Source of the DNA: a virus | DNA length: 64,000 bases | Direction: 5' to 3' (one strand) | IMG/VR virus record: IMGVR_UViG_3300021138_000002 | Span: 1-64,000 of that record | Shown: positions 42,661-51,625 of the stretch, piece by piece | How the letters are laid out: each line of letters opens with the position of its first letter | Position numbering within the stretch: position 1 is the stretch's first letter | The notes under the pieces: model-generated | Database searches by the model: none | Told to the model about the DNA's origin: nothing | Seen by the model: the letters and a program-made list of their open reading frames with translations, nothing else | Translations under genes and position numbers: made by a program

Positions 42661-45600
42661 TAAATTACCCCACTACCGGGTGCAGTTTGTAAATTTGTAC
42701 TGGTAAGTGCTGTGATAACTTCAACGTCGTTGACTGTGGCACCATTGACAAATATTTGATTGGGGGCTGATCTTATTTCATAAAGGTCACCAAAACTTTT
42801 CTGTGGATTCAGTGGAACCAGAACCACACTGCTTACTATGTCACCAATCTGTTGATGTATGTAGGCCGCCAATTCACTAAAATAAAAGGTATCGCCAAAG
42901 TTCCAATTGGCCAGGTCAAAGTACGTAGCCATGGTAGCCACGACAGAATTTTTGATTTCAGTCACGCTGGCTGTGCTCTGACTGTTTTGTATGACCTTGA
43001 TGGTGGCTCGCAAGGCCGGATCGGCTTTTTGTCCAAACAAGGGCTGGAAGTCCACGGAATTTATAATCAAATTGTCTGATATCATTTTGTAAGTGTCTAA
43101 GCCAGCGTAGGCTGTGCTTAATTCGTTTATGGTAGGTGGGCTGGGTTCGGTCACAGTGCCGGTCACATCTTGTAGCCAATTTTGATAGGCTGTGTAGTAT
43201 TCGTTGGTGACCACATAAGAATCAATGATGTTTGTGCTGCCCGGATCGATACGACTGGTTAGGGGACTGTTGTGTCTGTATTGGAAATAGAGATCTTGTC
43301 GACCAATTTTGGCCAGATAAGATGAGTTCACAGTGAGCACTCGATTACCAGTGCTGTCTAGAGTTATGGTATAAAACACCTGATTGGTTATAGCCTGGCT
43401 GGGGTATTGATTGTAAGCGTAGAATGTCTGTCCCACAGTGTACTGACTCAATACCAACTGTATTGAAGCTTGTGTGGGGTAATCTGAATTGACCACACCC
43501 TGATTGACCAGCAAATATCTCTGCAGATTGTCAAAGTCGGTGGTCTGTTGGAAGAACACCAGTTTGTGATTGCTGTTGACTGTGGGGGCCACTAGATCAT
43601 TGAAGAAATCTGGATTGATAGGCACGCTGCTTCCGGGCACACTTTCAAAACTGACTTCAACTTGGAAATCATCTACTAGGCCGTCGGTCAATACTGGCTG
43701 GGCGATAATGGTCATGACACTGTCTTCAGGCAAGGGGTAATTTGAATCAGGCTGACTGTTGATCTTGAGCACGTTTATGTAATCCCGTATCACAGTTCCG
43801 GTACGGCTGTCATAGATTGGATCACTGGTATAAAAGAAAAATCTTGTTTCGGCCACGCTGCCAAAAAAGTATTCGAGCGATCTAGATATCACGGTATAGT
43901 TGTTGCCGTTGGTGGTACACTGGATCAGCCAGCTGGCATCGCTGTTGGTTCCGGCTGTGCTTTGTGCGTTGGTCAGACTGAATTGGGCATTAGTATCCAA
44001 ATTGCTGGATGTGATCAGATACCAGGTTCCGGTAAGATTGTTGTAGCCCAGGCCAAAGTTTTGATTGAGATAGATTTGATTGACCACACTCTGTTTTAAA
44101 CTTGTGGGAATGTCGGTGACAAAAAGCGGAATCACTTGGTTGGGGATGGCACCGGTGGGAACATAAGTGTTCAACACCACTGGACCAACTCCTGTAGGCA
44201 AATTGCCCAGTCCTTGAGCGGTACCCGACAGATAAACTGCGGTCGGGCTGGCCCAGATAGACATTTTTTCACTGGGTTGGCTGGCTGTACCAGGTTGCAA
44301 ATTGTTTTCGGCATCAAAATAATAACCGGCAGGAGGAACAAATTCTACCAAGCTACCGACCACGATATATTTGGCATTGTTGCTGGCATAAGGACCAACC
44401 GGTACCGGTGTGCCTGAACTGTTTTGGAAATAACCTGTGGTTTCGTTGTTGAGCACAGTGCTCTGATGCCAAGTGTAGTTTAGGCTGTACAAGTCGGGTC
44501 TAGGAAAATTGGCATAGTAAAACTGTTGCATGCCGGCTGTGCTCAATAAAGGATTGACTTGATTGTACACAATGTCGCTGATGTCGTTGACTGTGAGCCA
44601 CGAAAACAAAAATGCCGGTGTTAAATTGCTTTCGTACAAGGCACCGTCGCTGGCAAAAATATTGGTGCTGGAATATTTGCCTGTGCCATCGACCAGGTCA
44701 AGATATCTGCTGGTTCCTATGCTGGCTCTATTGACCGCTGTGCTTTTTAATATGCTGTTGTATTGGGTGAACGGAAAAGTGGTATAGTCTTCGCCGTTGA
44801 CCATTCTGTTCTGTGTGTAATACTGTGCCGGTGCACGCTGTTTGATTTCTTGTATGGTTTCGCGTGCTTGTGCATTGGTCACTGGTTCAGTGATGCCACA
44901 AACAAAAGTCAAGGTTTCAATCTGTCCAGTGCGGCTCACATAACTGATCGGAATCTGTATGTTTTGCATTTCCTGTGGATTGATAATGTAGGTCAATCCG
45001 TTGCTGGCTCTCACATAGGTTCTAAACGTGCCCACTGGAATGGTACTGAATATACCATCGCCAAAGTTCAGGGTTATCTGATCATTGGTTCTGCTGGCGA
45101 TACTGTAGATGTTTTGAGTGCCCGGTGTCAACTGTTGTGTGGCAGCAGCATAAACACTGGGTACTGGAACCCAAAAATACTGTATGTTGCCCACATTGTC
45201 CAACTGATACAACCATACATCGGTATTATTGACACCGTCGATGTTGATGTTGACTGCACGATTGCTTATTCTTTCGGCCAAGTTGAAATCTTGATTTTGC
45301 AGTGTGCCCTGTTTGAAGTAGAAAAAATATCCGGTATTGGCACTGGCAAAACCCAGTTTGTCGTTTCTAAACAAGATGTTGAATTGTCCGTTGGGCAATG
45401 GAGGTGGTTCATACACATATTCTTGCCCGGCTGATGTGGCGTTTACAGCTTCAAACGGCATGCTGACGCCATCAACTGTGGCTGTGTAAGGAATCACCGG
45501 CAAATATCCTGGAACTAGATTGATAGTATATTCTTGTGTAGTAATGCCTAGAATGTCTTGTGTGGCTCCCGGACGTCCAAAACGCTGTGTGTTTACTAAC

Positions 45601-46088
45601 GAAGCATTTATGATGGTGGTAAACTGTTCTTGCCAATCAAGATTGGTAGGATCTGCCCAGTTCACTGTGATATTTTGTAAATTGATACCGTTGTAGTCGG
45701 TGAGATTTTCTGTGGTGCTGACACTGAACACTTTGAGATAGCCCGATGCTTCGGTGTTGCGTAACGGTGTGTAGCTGACCAAGTTGGCCAATTTGATAAC
45801 ACTGTCTCTACGTTCAGCAGTGTCTAGATAATTTTCTCTGTTGTTTAGGTCGGTACGAAATGCTAGAGCCTGGCCCATAAATGCCATCACGTCCAGCAAG
45901 GCAATAAATTCGCTGCTTTCAATGTAGTCGTTGAAAGTTTCTGGATAGTATATTCGCAAATAGTCTACAAAACTTTTGCGTAGTGTTTCAAAATCATAGC
46001 TTTGAAAGTTGGCTTCTTGGTAGGTCTGATAGATCTGCTTCCAATCTTCAACGCCAAATATTGCAGTTTGTCTTGTGGTTGTGGCCAT
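42660..46088 (-). CDS. gp6: Baseplate wedge protein gp6
   Basis: A 1142-residue protein of the T4 gp6/baseplate J family. The N-terminus (QTYQEANFQSYDFETLRKSF, then DYIESSEFIALLDVMAFMGQ and REN-x-LDTAERRDSVIKLANL) is the conserved gp6 start. In T4, gp6 forms the inner ring of the baseplate that triggers sheath contraction. T4 gp6 has 660 residues, so this one is much longer; the extra length lies in the beta-rich middle and C-terminal parts. It lies just after gene 25, as in T4-like phages. GATAAATA lies 19 bases upstream and GGA near the ATG. Confidence 0.92.
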   Translation of the reverse strand: MATTTRQTAIFGVEDWKQIYQTYQEANFQSYDFETLRKSFVDYLRIYYPETFNDYIESSEFIALLDVMAFMGQALAFRTDLNNRENYLDTAERRDSVIKLANLVSYTPLRNTEASGYLKVFSVSTTENLTDYNGINLQNITVNWADPTNLDWQEQFTTIINASLVNTQRFGRPGATQDILGITTQEYTINLVPGYLPVIPYTATVDGVSMPFEAVNATSAGQEYVYEPPPLPNGQFNILFRNDKLGFASANTGYFFYFKQGTLQNQDFNLAERISNRAVNINIDGVNNTDVWLYQLDNVGNIQYFWVPVPSVYAAATQQLTPGTQNIYSIASRTNDQITLNFGDGIFSTIPVGTFRTYVRASNGLTYIINPQEMQNIQIPISYVSRTGQIETLTFVCGITEPVTNAQARETIQEIKQRAPAQYYTQNRMVNGEDYTTFPFTQYNSILKSTAVNRASIGTSRYLDLVDGTGKYSSTNIFASDGALYESNLTPAFLFSWLTVNDISDIVYNQVNPLLSTAGMQQFYYANFPRPDLYSLNYTWHQSTVLNNETTGYFQNSSGTPVPVGPYASNNAKYIVVGSLVEFVPPAGYYFDAENNLQPGTASQPSEKMSIWASPTAVYLSGTAQGLGNLPTGVGPVVLNTYVPTGAIPNQVIPLFVTDIPTSLKQSVVNQIYLNQNFGLGYNNLTGTWYLITSSNLDTNAQFSLTNAQSTAGTNSDASWLIQCTTNGNNYTVISRSLEYFFGSVAETRFFFYTSDPIYDSRTGTVIRDYINVLKINSQPDSNYPLPEDSVMTIIAQPVLTDGLVDDFQVEVSFESVPGSSVPINPDFFNDLVAPTVNSNHKLVFFQQTTDFDNLQRYLLVNQGVVNSDYPTQASIQLVLSQYTVGQTFYAYNQYPSQAITNQVFYTITLDSTGNRVLTVNSSYLAKIGRQDLYFQYRHNSPLTSRIDPGSTNIIDSYVVTNEYYTAYQNWLQDVTGTVTEPSPPTINELSTAYAGLDTYKMISDNLIINSVDFQPLFGQKADPALRATIKVIQNSQSTASVTEIKNSVVATMATYFDLANWNFGDTFYFSELAAYIHQQIGDIVSSVVLVPLNPQKSFGDLYEIRSAPNQIFVNGATVNDVEVITALTSTNLQTAPGSGVI

Positions 46089-46106
46089 AATTGTTCCAGT
46101 GTTTTG

Positions 46107-46114
46107 TATTTATC
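46107..46114 (-). promoter_or_regulatory. Late-type promoter GATAAATA of gene 6
   Basis: GATAAATA (7/8 to TATAAATA) lies in the 46-base gap between genes 25 and 6. The leader holds CTGGAACAATT before the ATG, so it has room for a ribosome site. Confidence 0.6.
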
Positions 46115-46134
46115 GACGTTATTAACTGGTCAGT

Positions 46135-46509
46135 TTATACATAGCTGGCCACACGTTGAGATTGATTGAAAAAGATACTCAACTGTTGTGCCGTGGTAGT
46201 GCCTACCACTGTTATTTCTAGCTGTATTAAAAGTCCGTTCTGTTGCGGAAATACTTCAATTGAGCTGATGTAGATTCTAGGATCCCCGCCAGCTACCCGT
46301 TGCACTTCGTTGTACACAGCCTGTATGGTATCCTGTGTTTGGTTTTCAAATATGTTGTTCCACAAGGTAGTTCCGTACCAGGGCAGGCCCACCAGTTCAC
46401 CTTGTCTGATATTGAATGCATTGAGTAAATCACGTTTGATCAACTCAAAATCAGTCAAGGTAAAATATTTGTTTTGATTGATTGTGTTGAATCCAATAAA
46501 TGTTGTCAT
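46135..46509 (-). CDS. gp25: Baseplate wedge protein gp25
   Basis: A 124-residue protein of the gp25/GPW family, the usual length. It begins MTTFIGFNTINQNKYFTLTD, continues with LIKRDLLNAFNIRQGELVGLPWYGTTLW, and has the conserved GGDPRIYISSIEV (the EPR-motif region, here DPR). gp25 sits in the inner baseplate ring next to gp6 and starts sheath assembly. The gene order 25-6 supports the call. AGTAAATA is only four bases before the ATG. Confidence 0.92.
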   Translation of the reverse strand: MTTFIGFNTINQNKYFTLTDFELIKRDLLNAFNIRQGELVGLPWYGTTLWNNIFENQTQDTIQAVYNEVQRVAGGDPRIYISSIEVFPQQNGLLIQLEITVVGTTTAQQLSIFFNQSQRVASYV

Positions 46510-46513
46510 GGTG

Positions 46514-46521
46514 TATTTACT
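46514..46521 (-). promoter_or_regulatory. Late-type promoter AGTAAATA of gene 25
   Basis: AGTAAATA ends four bases (CACC) before the ATG at 46509, in an 18-base gap. No Shine-Dalgarno sequence fits between them. Confidence 0.5.
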
Positions 46522-46527
46522 CTCAAA

Positions 46528-48486
46528 TCAAATCAGACCAGACAATGCGTTTGAGATAATGCCACCGGGATTATTTTTTAAATTAGACACAGTGTTGGTC
46601 ACATTTTGTACTTGGCTTAATAATGCTCCACCTTGGCTTTTTAAATTTTGCAATATGTTTGCCGCTGCTGTTATATCTGCACTGGCGTTTAGACTTATGC
46701 TGTTTATGGAAGGAAAATCAAAAATAGGAGTGGGTACTTTGCTACTGCCTATTATTTTGGTCATGGCCACGTCCAGGGTGGCACGATTCACAGTGTTGCT
46801 GTAACCGGCTGCTACCTTTGTGCCCGACACTAGATCGTCACCGCCACCACCAAATATTCCACCAATGGCCCCTAGACCGCCGAGGTCTCCCAGGCTGGCC
46901 AAACTGCTGAAATCACCAAAACTGCTTAACAAACTGCCAACATCGGCTCCACCCAATAGGTCACTGGCCAGGCTGGTCACATCACCGCTTAACAACCCAT
47001 CAACTATGTTGCTGGCCTGACCGCCAAGATCACTGATCAAATTGGTCACGTCACCGCTTAACAATCCATTTACCACGCTACCGGCTTGACCACCTAACAA
47101 ATTGCTGGCGACGCCACTGGCACTGCCCAACAGATTGGTCACAGCACCGCTGCCTAAATTGGTCAAGCTGGCAAGATCAAAGTTTCCTAGATTGGATAAC
47201 GCCGCACCAGGGTCACTGAAAAGGCTGGCAAATTGTCCGGCTTTGCCGGTAATGTCAAGATTGCTGGTCAGACTGGTTATACTTTGACCTATGTCACCGG
47301 GAAGAGCGTTCAATAGATTACTGCCAAGATTGAAAGTTCCGGCGGCTGGACTGATGATACCGCCTAGAAGATTTTGTGCATAGTCGGTCGCTTGAGTGGC
47401 TAATCCTCCTGTGAGAGCAGAAAGTCCGCCCGAACTCAACTGACTCCAAGCGGCTGTGGCTTCTGTGCCAAATCTACCGGCATTGGTCACTAAGGCTCCT
47501 ACATCGCCCAGTGCTGTGTTGGCCAACTTGCTGGCGATGCCGCTGACATTGTTTAGATTCAAAGCGCCATTTGTAATTGTGTCAATCGCACCCGATGCAA
47601 TGGTAGAAACATTGGTCAACGGAGAAGACAACAGCGAAGCCAGGGGCGTGCTGGCCAGTGCACCTGACACAGATGCAGGAACTGATAAACTGATTCCAGT
47701 TGCTGCTCCCAGACTCGAGACTGTCTGCAATCCGCTTTGCGTAAAAACCTGCCCTACACTGGCAGTAATGGCCTGTGCGGTGGAGGGATTGATAACACCA
47801 GCCGATACCAGCCCGTCGTAACCGTTTTGCAACAGAGTGGTCTGTGCATTGGTTTGCAAGCCGGTATTGGACAAAAAATCTGCGGCCGAGTTTACACCTT
47901 TTAGACCGGTCCATATGCCCGGCGAACTCAACACCGTGGTCAGAGGTGCTGGATCAAAAATAAATCGTTGCCAGGTTCCAGGCTTGACATAACCAGCTTG
48001 CTCCAGTTGCACACAACTCAATCCATACTGCCCAACACCTTTGTCATCGCTCATGACTGTGGCCGGTTGATCGACTAGATTGGCTATCTGTGCCAGAATT
48101 CCTTGTACTTGTGAGCTGTTCAATGGACCAATAGGATTGGGTGCCAGTTCGCCCGAGTTCACATTGACCAAATCAGCCTGTCCAACTGGGCGTGTCAGCG
48201 GAGTGTTGATCAAGGCCGGAACTCCGGTTGATGTGGGTATGTTGTTGATGATACTCAGTATGGCCCGTGTGTCTACTCCAGCAGTGCCTCGGTCCAGGCG
48301 ACTGAGAGCAAATTTAGTCACAGCAGTTTTTGTACTGGTCAGGGTCTGTCCAGGGCTGTATCCTACCAAGGCACCGGCGGCCACTTGACCATAGAATATA
48401 AGGTCGGCCTGCAGTTGTGTGGTCCCAGTAGGAGCTGTCAGCCTAAACGTTGATCCGGACGGAAGGGTATATGTAAACACGCTCAT
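46528..48486 (-). CDS. Baseplate-region structural protein with Leu/Gly repeats (652 aa)
   Basis: Residues 1-250 include DKGVGQYGLSCVQLEQAGYV, then an FLSN-x-LQ and helix pattern that looks like a degenerate lysozyme- or transglycosylase-like domain (inference). Residues 250-600 are low-complexity with repeats of the type GLLSGDVTNLISDLGGQAS and GLLSGDVTSLASDLLGGADV. At DNA level these are two tandem copies at about 46975-47105. It lies between gp25 and the gp5-like hub, overlapping the latter by ATGA. No close family is recognised. Confidence 0.65.
   Translation of the reverse strand: MSVFTYTLPSGSTFRLTAPTGTTQLQADLIFYGQVAAGALVGYSPGQTLTSTKTAVTKFALSRLDRGTAGVDTRAILSIINNIPTSTGVPALINTPLTRPVGQADLVNVNSGELAPNPIGPLNSSQVQGILAQIANLVDQPATVMSDDKGVGQYGLSCVQLEQAGYVKPGTWQRFIFDPAPLTTVLSSPGIWTGLKGVNSAADFLSNTGLQTNAQTTLLQNGYDGLVSAGVINPSTAQAITASVGQVFTQSGLQTVSSLGAATGISLSVPASVSGALASTPLASLLSSPLTNVSTIASGAIDTITNGALNLNNVSGIASKLANTALGDVGALVTNAGRFGTEATAAWSQLSSGGLSALTGGLATQATDYAQNLLGGIISPAAGTFNLGSNLLNALPGDIGQSITSLTSNLDITGKAGQFASLFSDPGAALSNLGNFDLASLTNLGSGAVTNLLGSASGVASNLLGGQAGSVVNGLLSGDVTNLISDLGGQASNIVDGLLSGDVTSLASDLLGGADVGSLLSSFGDFSSLASLGDLGGLGAIGGIFGGGGDDLVSGTKVAAGYSNTVNRATLDVAMTKIIGSSKVPTPIFDFPSINSISLNASADITAAANILQNLKSQGGALLSQVQNVTNTVSNLKNNPGGIISNALSGLI
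46975..47105 (-). repeat. Tandem repeat inside the 652-residue structural gene
   Basis: Two imperfect copies of a roughly 70-base unit encode GLLSGDVTNLISDLGGQAS-like segments of the low-complexity region. The repeat is coding and in frame, and adjacent stretches show weaker copies. Confidence 0.6.
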
Positions 48487-49997
48487 GATATTTTTGTGAT
48501 ACTTACTCCATCAGGTAATTCGGGTGCGTCCGGCGGCGGACTGGGTTGTCCGGGCTGTACGATAGTGGTTGGATTGTCTACACCTTGATTGTGATAAGGA
48601 TAGGGTTCGTGTGTGGGGGCACGAGTAACAATACTTTCAGTCCCGGTTGGACTCACTTGCCAACCGGTGCTGGGGTTGAATTCAGTATTGGGCTGTAGGT
48701 ACTTGGTTATGCCTTTGGGGGTGCTTGCTGGTAATCCAGGTCCACTGTTGAGCAACAGCAGGGTACCGCTGAGTGATAATGCACCGCCTGCACTCCAACT
48801 GCCCAGAGTACTCTTGATTGCCAAGGTACCTCCACTTTTGACTGACATGCTGCCTTTGCCGTACAAGCTGAGTTTGCCTTTGCTGGCCAGATCAGCGTCA
48901 CCGTCACTTTGAACACTGGTGCTGGTCTTGCTTTTGAGATTCATGCTACCACCAGCATAGATATTGACATCGTTGTCGGCGTGTAGATTTATGGTGCCCT
49001 CGGTCCGCATGTTTATGCTGTTGGTACTGTAAACGTCCAGGGTGCCTTCCTGGCCCAGTTCGACCCAGGTTTGGCCATTGGCATGACAGATGTAAAAACA
49101 GTTGCCGTCATCGCTCATGGTTATCTGATGACCTTTGCTGGTACGTATGCGTATGAGATTGTCAGATCCATCTAGAGCACCGTCGTCCATGACCAGGCTG
49201 TGCCCACCACGTCGACCAACTACCGAAATTCCTTGCAGTGTTTGTGCGTCCAAGGTTTTGGCGTCAGCTGTGTCGCCCAGTCCGCTTTGATAGATAGCAC
49301 GACCCGGCGTGCTGATTCCGTAACAGTTGCTGGGACTTTCTCTTTGGGCACTGCTGGCTATTGGGCCGCGTACTGTGTCGTTGTTGAGACCTTGTTGGAA
49401 CAAGATTCCGGCCACATAACTGTGTACCGGTTTGGGTTCGTTGTAAAAAGTAGGGCTTTCGCTGGTCTTGAGATTCTTAGGACTGTTGTTTATTTCAGTG
49501 ACTGGCAATCTAGTTGAATTGCCCAGATAACTGGCCTGGCTGGCATTTTGTGTGGCTGCCTCACTGCGGGGCACCGATCCGATGGCCGGTATCATGCGTG
49601 TGATGCCATTGGTAGGTATGCAACCTATATAGTAACCGTTTCCTGGATCGTCGTTGACAAAAATGCAGATCACCTGCGTGCCAATGTCGGGCGTGGTGAA
49701 CCACATGCCGTAGCTTTGTTGATTGCCATCTAAAAATGTTCCGGTTCCGGCACTGCCGCCCTTGGGCGTGGCACCGTAGAAAGGTGTCACATAACTGACC
49801 CATTTCCAGGCCGTATCATCATTTTCGTTGTAGGCACCAAATGCTTCGATATAGACCTGCACACGACCCATCCTGGTCGGATCAAGATTGTTTTTCACTA
49901 TACCGATGTACGGTCCGCCTGTGCCCGGAGTTCCGCCGCGATTTTGATCGAACGTTTTTGGAGTTCCGGTACTGCGTTGATAATTTTGTATTCCCAT
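48483..49997 (-). CDS. gp5: Baseplate hub/spike protein, gp5-like, lacking a lysozyme domain
   Basis: A 504-residue protein. An N-terminal OB-fold (GPYIGIVKNNLDPTRMGRVQ, then PDIGTQVICIFVNDDPGNGYY) is shared with gp5 and VgrG. A middle segment (GHSLVMDDGALDGSDNLIRI, RTSKGHQITMSDDG) leads into a needle-like beta-helix of short repeats (GTLDVYSTNSINMRTEG, INLHADNDVNIYAGGSMNLK). T4 gp5 carries a lysozyme domain between these parts; none is visible here. It would form the membrane-piercing spike. Confidence 0.85.
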   Translation of the reverse strand: MGIQNYQRSTGTPKTFDQNRGGTPGTGGPYIGIVKNNLDPTRMGRVQVYIEAFGAYNENDDTAWKWVSYVTPFYGATPKGGSAGTGTFLDGNQQSYGMWFTTPDIGTQVICIFVNDDPGNGYYIGCIPTNGITRMIPAIGSVPRSEAATQNASQASYLGNSTRLPVTEINNSPKNLKTSESPTFYNEPKPVHSYVAGILFQQGLNNDTVRGPIASSAQRESPSNCYGISTPGRAIYQSGLGDTADAKTLDAQTLQGISVVGRRGGHSLVMDDGALDGSDNLIRIRTSKGHQITMSDDGNCFYICHANGQTWVELGQEGTLDVYSTNSINMRTEGTINLHADNDVNIYAGGSMNLKSKTSTSVQSDGDADLASKGKLSLYGKGSMSVKSGGTLAIKSTLGSWSAGGALSLSGTLLLLNSGPGLPASTPKGITKYLQPNTEFNPSTGWQVSPTGTESIVTRAPTHEPYPYHNQGVDNPTTIVQPGQPSPPPDAPELPDGVSITKIS

Positions 49998-50012
49998 GTG
50001 TTGTTCTTTCTA

Positions 50013-51623
50013 TTATGCGTCGCCGTAGCCGTTGGGGTTAAATGGATTGATTTTGGTTGTTGGTCCACTATATGCGCCAGTAGCTGTGGTTTTAACTCCG
50101 CGTATCCTGTTTCCTGCTATGTTGTTGCCGGCTCGATATTCGGCTTCAGCACGTTGCAAAATTGCGTTGCTGTTCTGCGACGGAGCAGCCGGCGGTGGAG
50201 CGGTTTTTGCAGGCAAGGTTGTGGATTTTGGAGGCGCAGCAGGTCTAGCAACTTGTTGTTTTGACACTGCTTGATTGGGTTTGCTTTCGACCAACAACTT
50301 CCCTTCGATTTCTTGTTCAAATTTTCCTCTACTGAAAAAACTACGACATTCAGTGGCTATGTATGTATTGTTGATGCGAGGTCGGCCTTGAGTATCATTC
50401 ACGTTCATGACTCCGGTATCAAAGTCGTAATCTTGTGGCTGGTTCCAGTTGATATCAAAATTGATCATTTGACTGTCAAAGTTGATACTGCCGTCAGCAT
50501 TGAACGGACTGAACGTGAAGGTCTGGGCACTTACTCCGGTAACTATCGTGCCCTGTTGCATCCAGGCTGGGTCGCCCACTATACGAATCTTGACCATGCC
50601 AAGGTCAGTGGGGCTGTATAAAAAATCTGCAGCACTGTCAGCAGCCTGATTGGTATAGGTTCCGGTCTGCTGTCCAGTTTTTTGTGTGGTGGTTGGCATG
50701 GGCGTTTTGGTATACTGGTCTCGATATTGTGTGGTAATTGCTGCCTGTTGTATTGCTGCGCCTTCGCCACTCAGTAACAGCCTATATGCTGCATCGTATT
50801 TTTGTTCAAAGCTGAGAATCTGCGTGTTTTGTCCGGTGAACCAGTAGTTGTAACTTTTGTGACTGCCACGATACCGACTGTCCGGAAAGTATTCGCTGGC
50901 CATCTTGGTTATGGCATAAGGTGTTATGAGAAATTTCATACGATAAGCAAAATCTTTGCGTTTGTTATCGTAGCCCAGGCTAGTAGCCTGTACCGTGACG
51001 TTGTACCAGGTAACAATACCAGTTCCGTTTCCGTTACTAGCCTCGGTCTGTTGTGTGACTGCATCTGTTTTCGTGTTGGCTTGGCTTCGAACATACTCAC
51101 TGCCACGCATGATCTGATCAATCAATTGTATTATCTGCGTTCCTGCTTGTATGTCCCAGTTTTGACTGTTGTTGTTTACTGGTACTGTGTTGGAATCCAG
51201 GGCCTGTCGTGCTGTGGCAGCATTTTTTCCAGCAGTTTTTGACCGGTCGGTGCTGCCGGGATTTTTGACCTTGCTGGCACCCAGCTCGGGTGGGTGAAAT
51301 TCAAATTCATAAATGTCGGCTATATAGCCTTCGGCCTTGTATTTGTTGGCTAGGTCATTTTGATAGGAGTTGAGTGCTTCGGCCAACCCGGTAAACATGT
51401 ATCCGTTGTTGCCGGTGGGTGCTGCTGTGGCCTTAGGCGGCGATTGTGCAGGGCTGGAACTGGCGGTGCTAGGAACTTGCTGAGATCTTCTGCTGTTTTG
51501 ATCTGGGTATTGATTGATATTTGGACCATCAAAAATACTTCCTTTGACTCTGTTTTGAGCATAAGGATTGTAACCATTGGGGTATTGACCAGAATTTTGT
51601 GTTTTGTTAGTCAGGTCGGCCAT
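50013..51623 (-). CDS. Virion structural protein, possible baseplate hub component (536 aa)
   Basis: A Gln/Asn-rich N-terminus (residues 1-70) is followed by a folded part (GLAEALNSYQNDLANKYKAE, IADIYEFEFHPPELGASKV). A central domain carries VTWYNVTVQATSLGYDNKRK and NYWFTGQNTQILSFEQKYD. The C-terminal 100 residues are Pro/Ala-rich with a basic end. The position between the spike gene and gene 53 suggests a hub or inner baseplate protein such as gp27, but I cannot show similarity to gp27. The start is in frame with GGAG upstream. Confidence 0.65.
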   Translation of the reverse strand: MADLTNKTQNSGQYPNGYNPYAQNRVKGSIFDGPNINQYPDQNSRRSQQVPSTASSSPAQSPPKATAAPTGNNGYMFTGLAEALNSYQNDLANKYKAEGYIADIYEFEFHPPELGASKVKNPGSTDRSKTAGKNAATARQALDSNTVPVNNNSQNWDIQAGTQIIQLIDQIMRGSEYVRSQANTKTDAVTQQTEASNGNGTGIVTWYNVTVQATSLGYDNKRKDFAYRMKFLITPYAITKMASEYFPDSRYRGSHKSYNYWFTGQNTQILSFEQKYDAAYRLLLSGEGAAIQQAAITTQYRDQYTKTPMPTTTQKTGQQTGTYTNQAADSAADFLYSPTDLGMVKIRIVGDPAWMQQGTIVTGVSAQTFTFSPFNADGSINFDSQMINFDINWNQPQDYDFDTGVMNVNDTQGRPRINNTYIATECRSFFSRGKFEQEIEGKLLVESKPNQAVSKQQVARPAAPPKSTTLPAKTAPPPAAPSQNSNAILQRAEAEYRAGNNIAGNRIRGVKTTATGAYSGPTTKINPFNPNGYGDA

Positions 51624-51625
51624 GA

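Noticed and set aside
44763-45434. 223-codon open frame on the plus strand inside gene 6
   Set aside because: Antisense to the conserved gp6 coding region, with no motif or start signal.
46975-47105. Possible CRISPR-like direct repeats
   Set aside because: Imperfect, in frame and coding for a Leu/Gly-rich repeat; there are no regular unique spacers.
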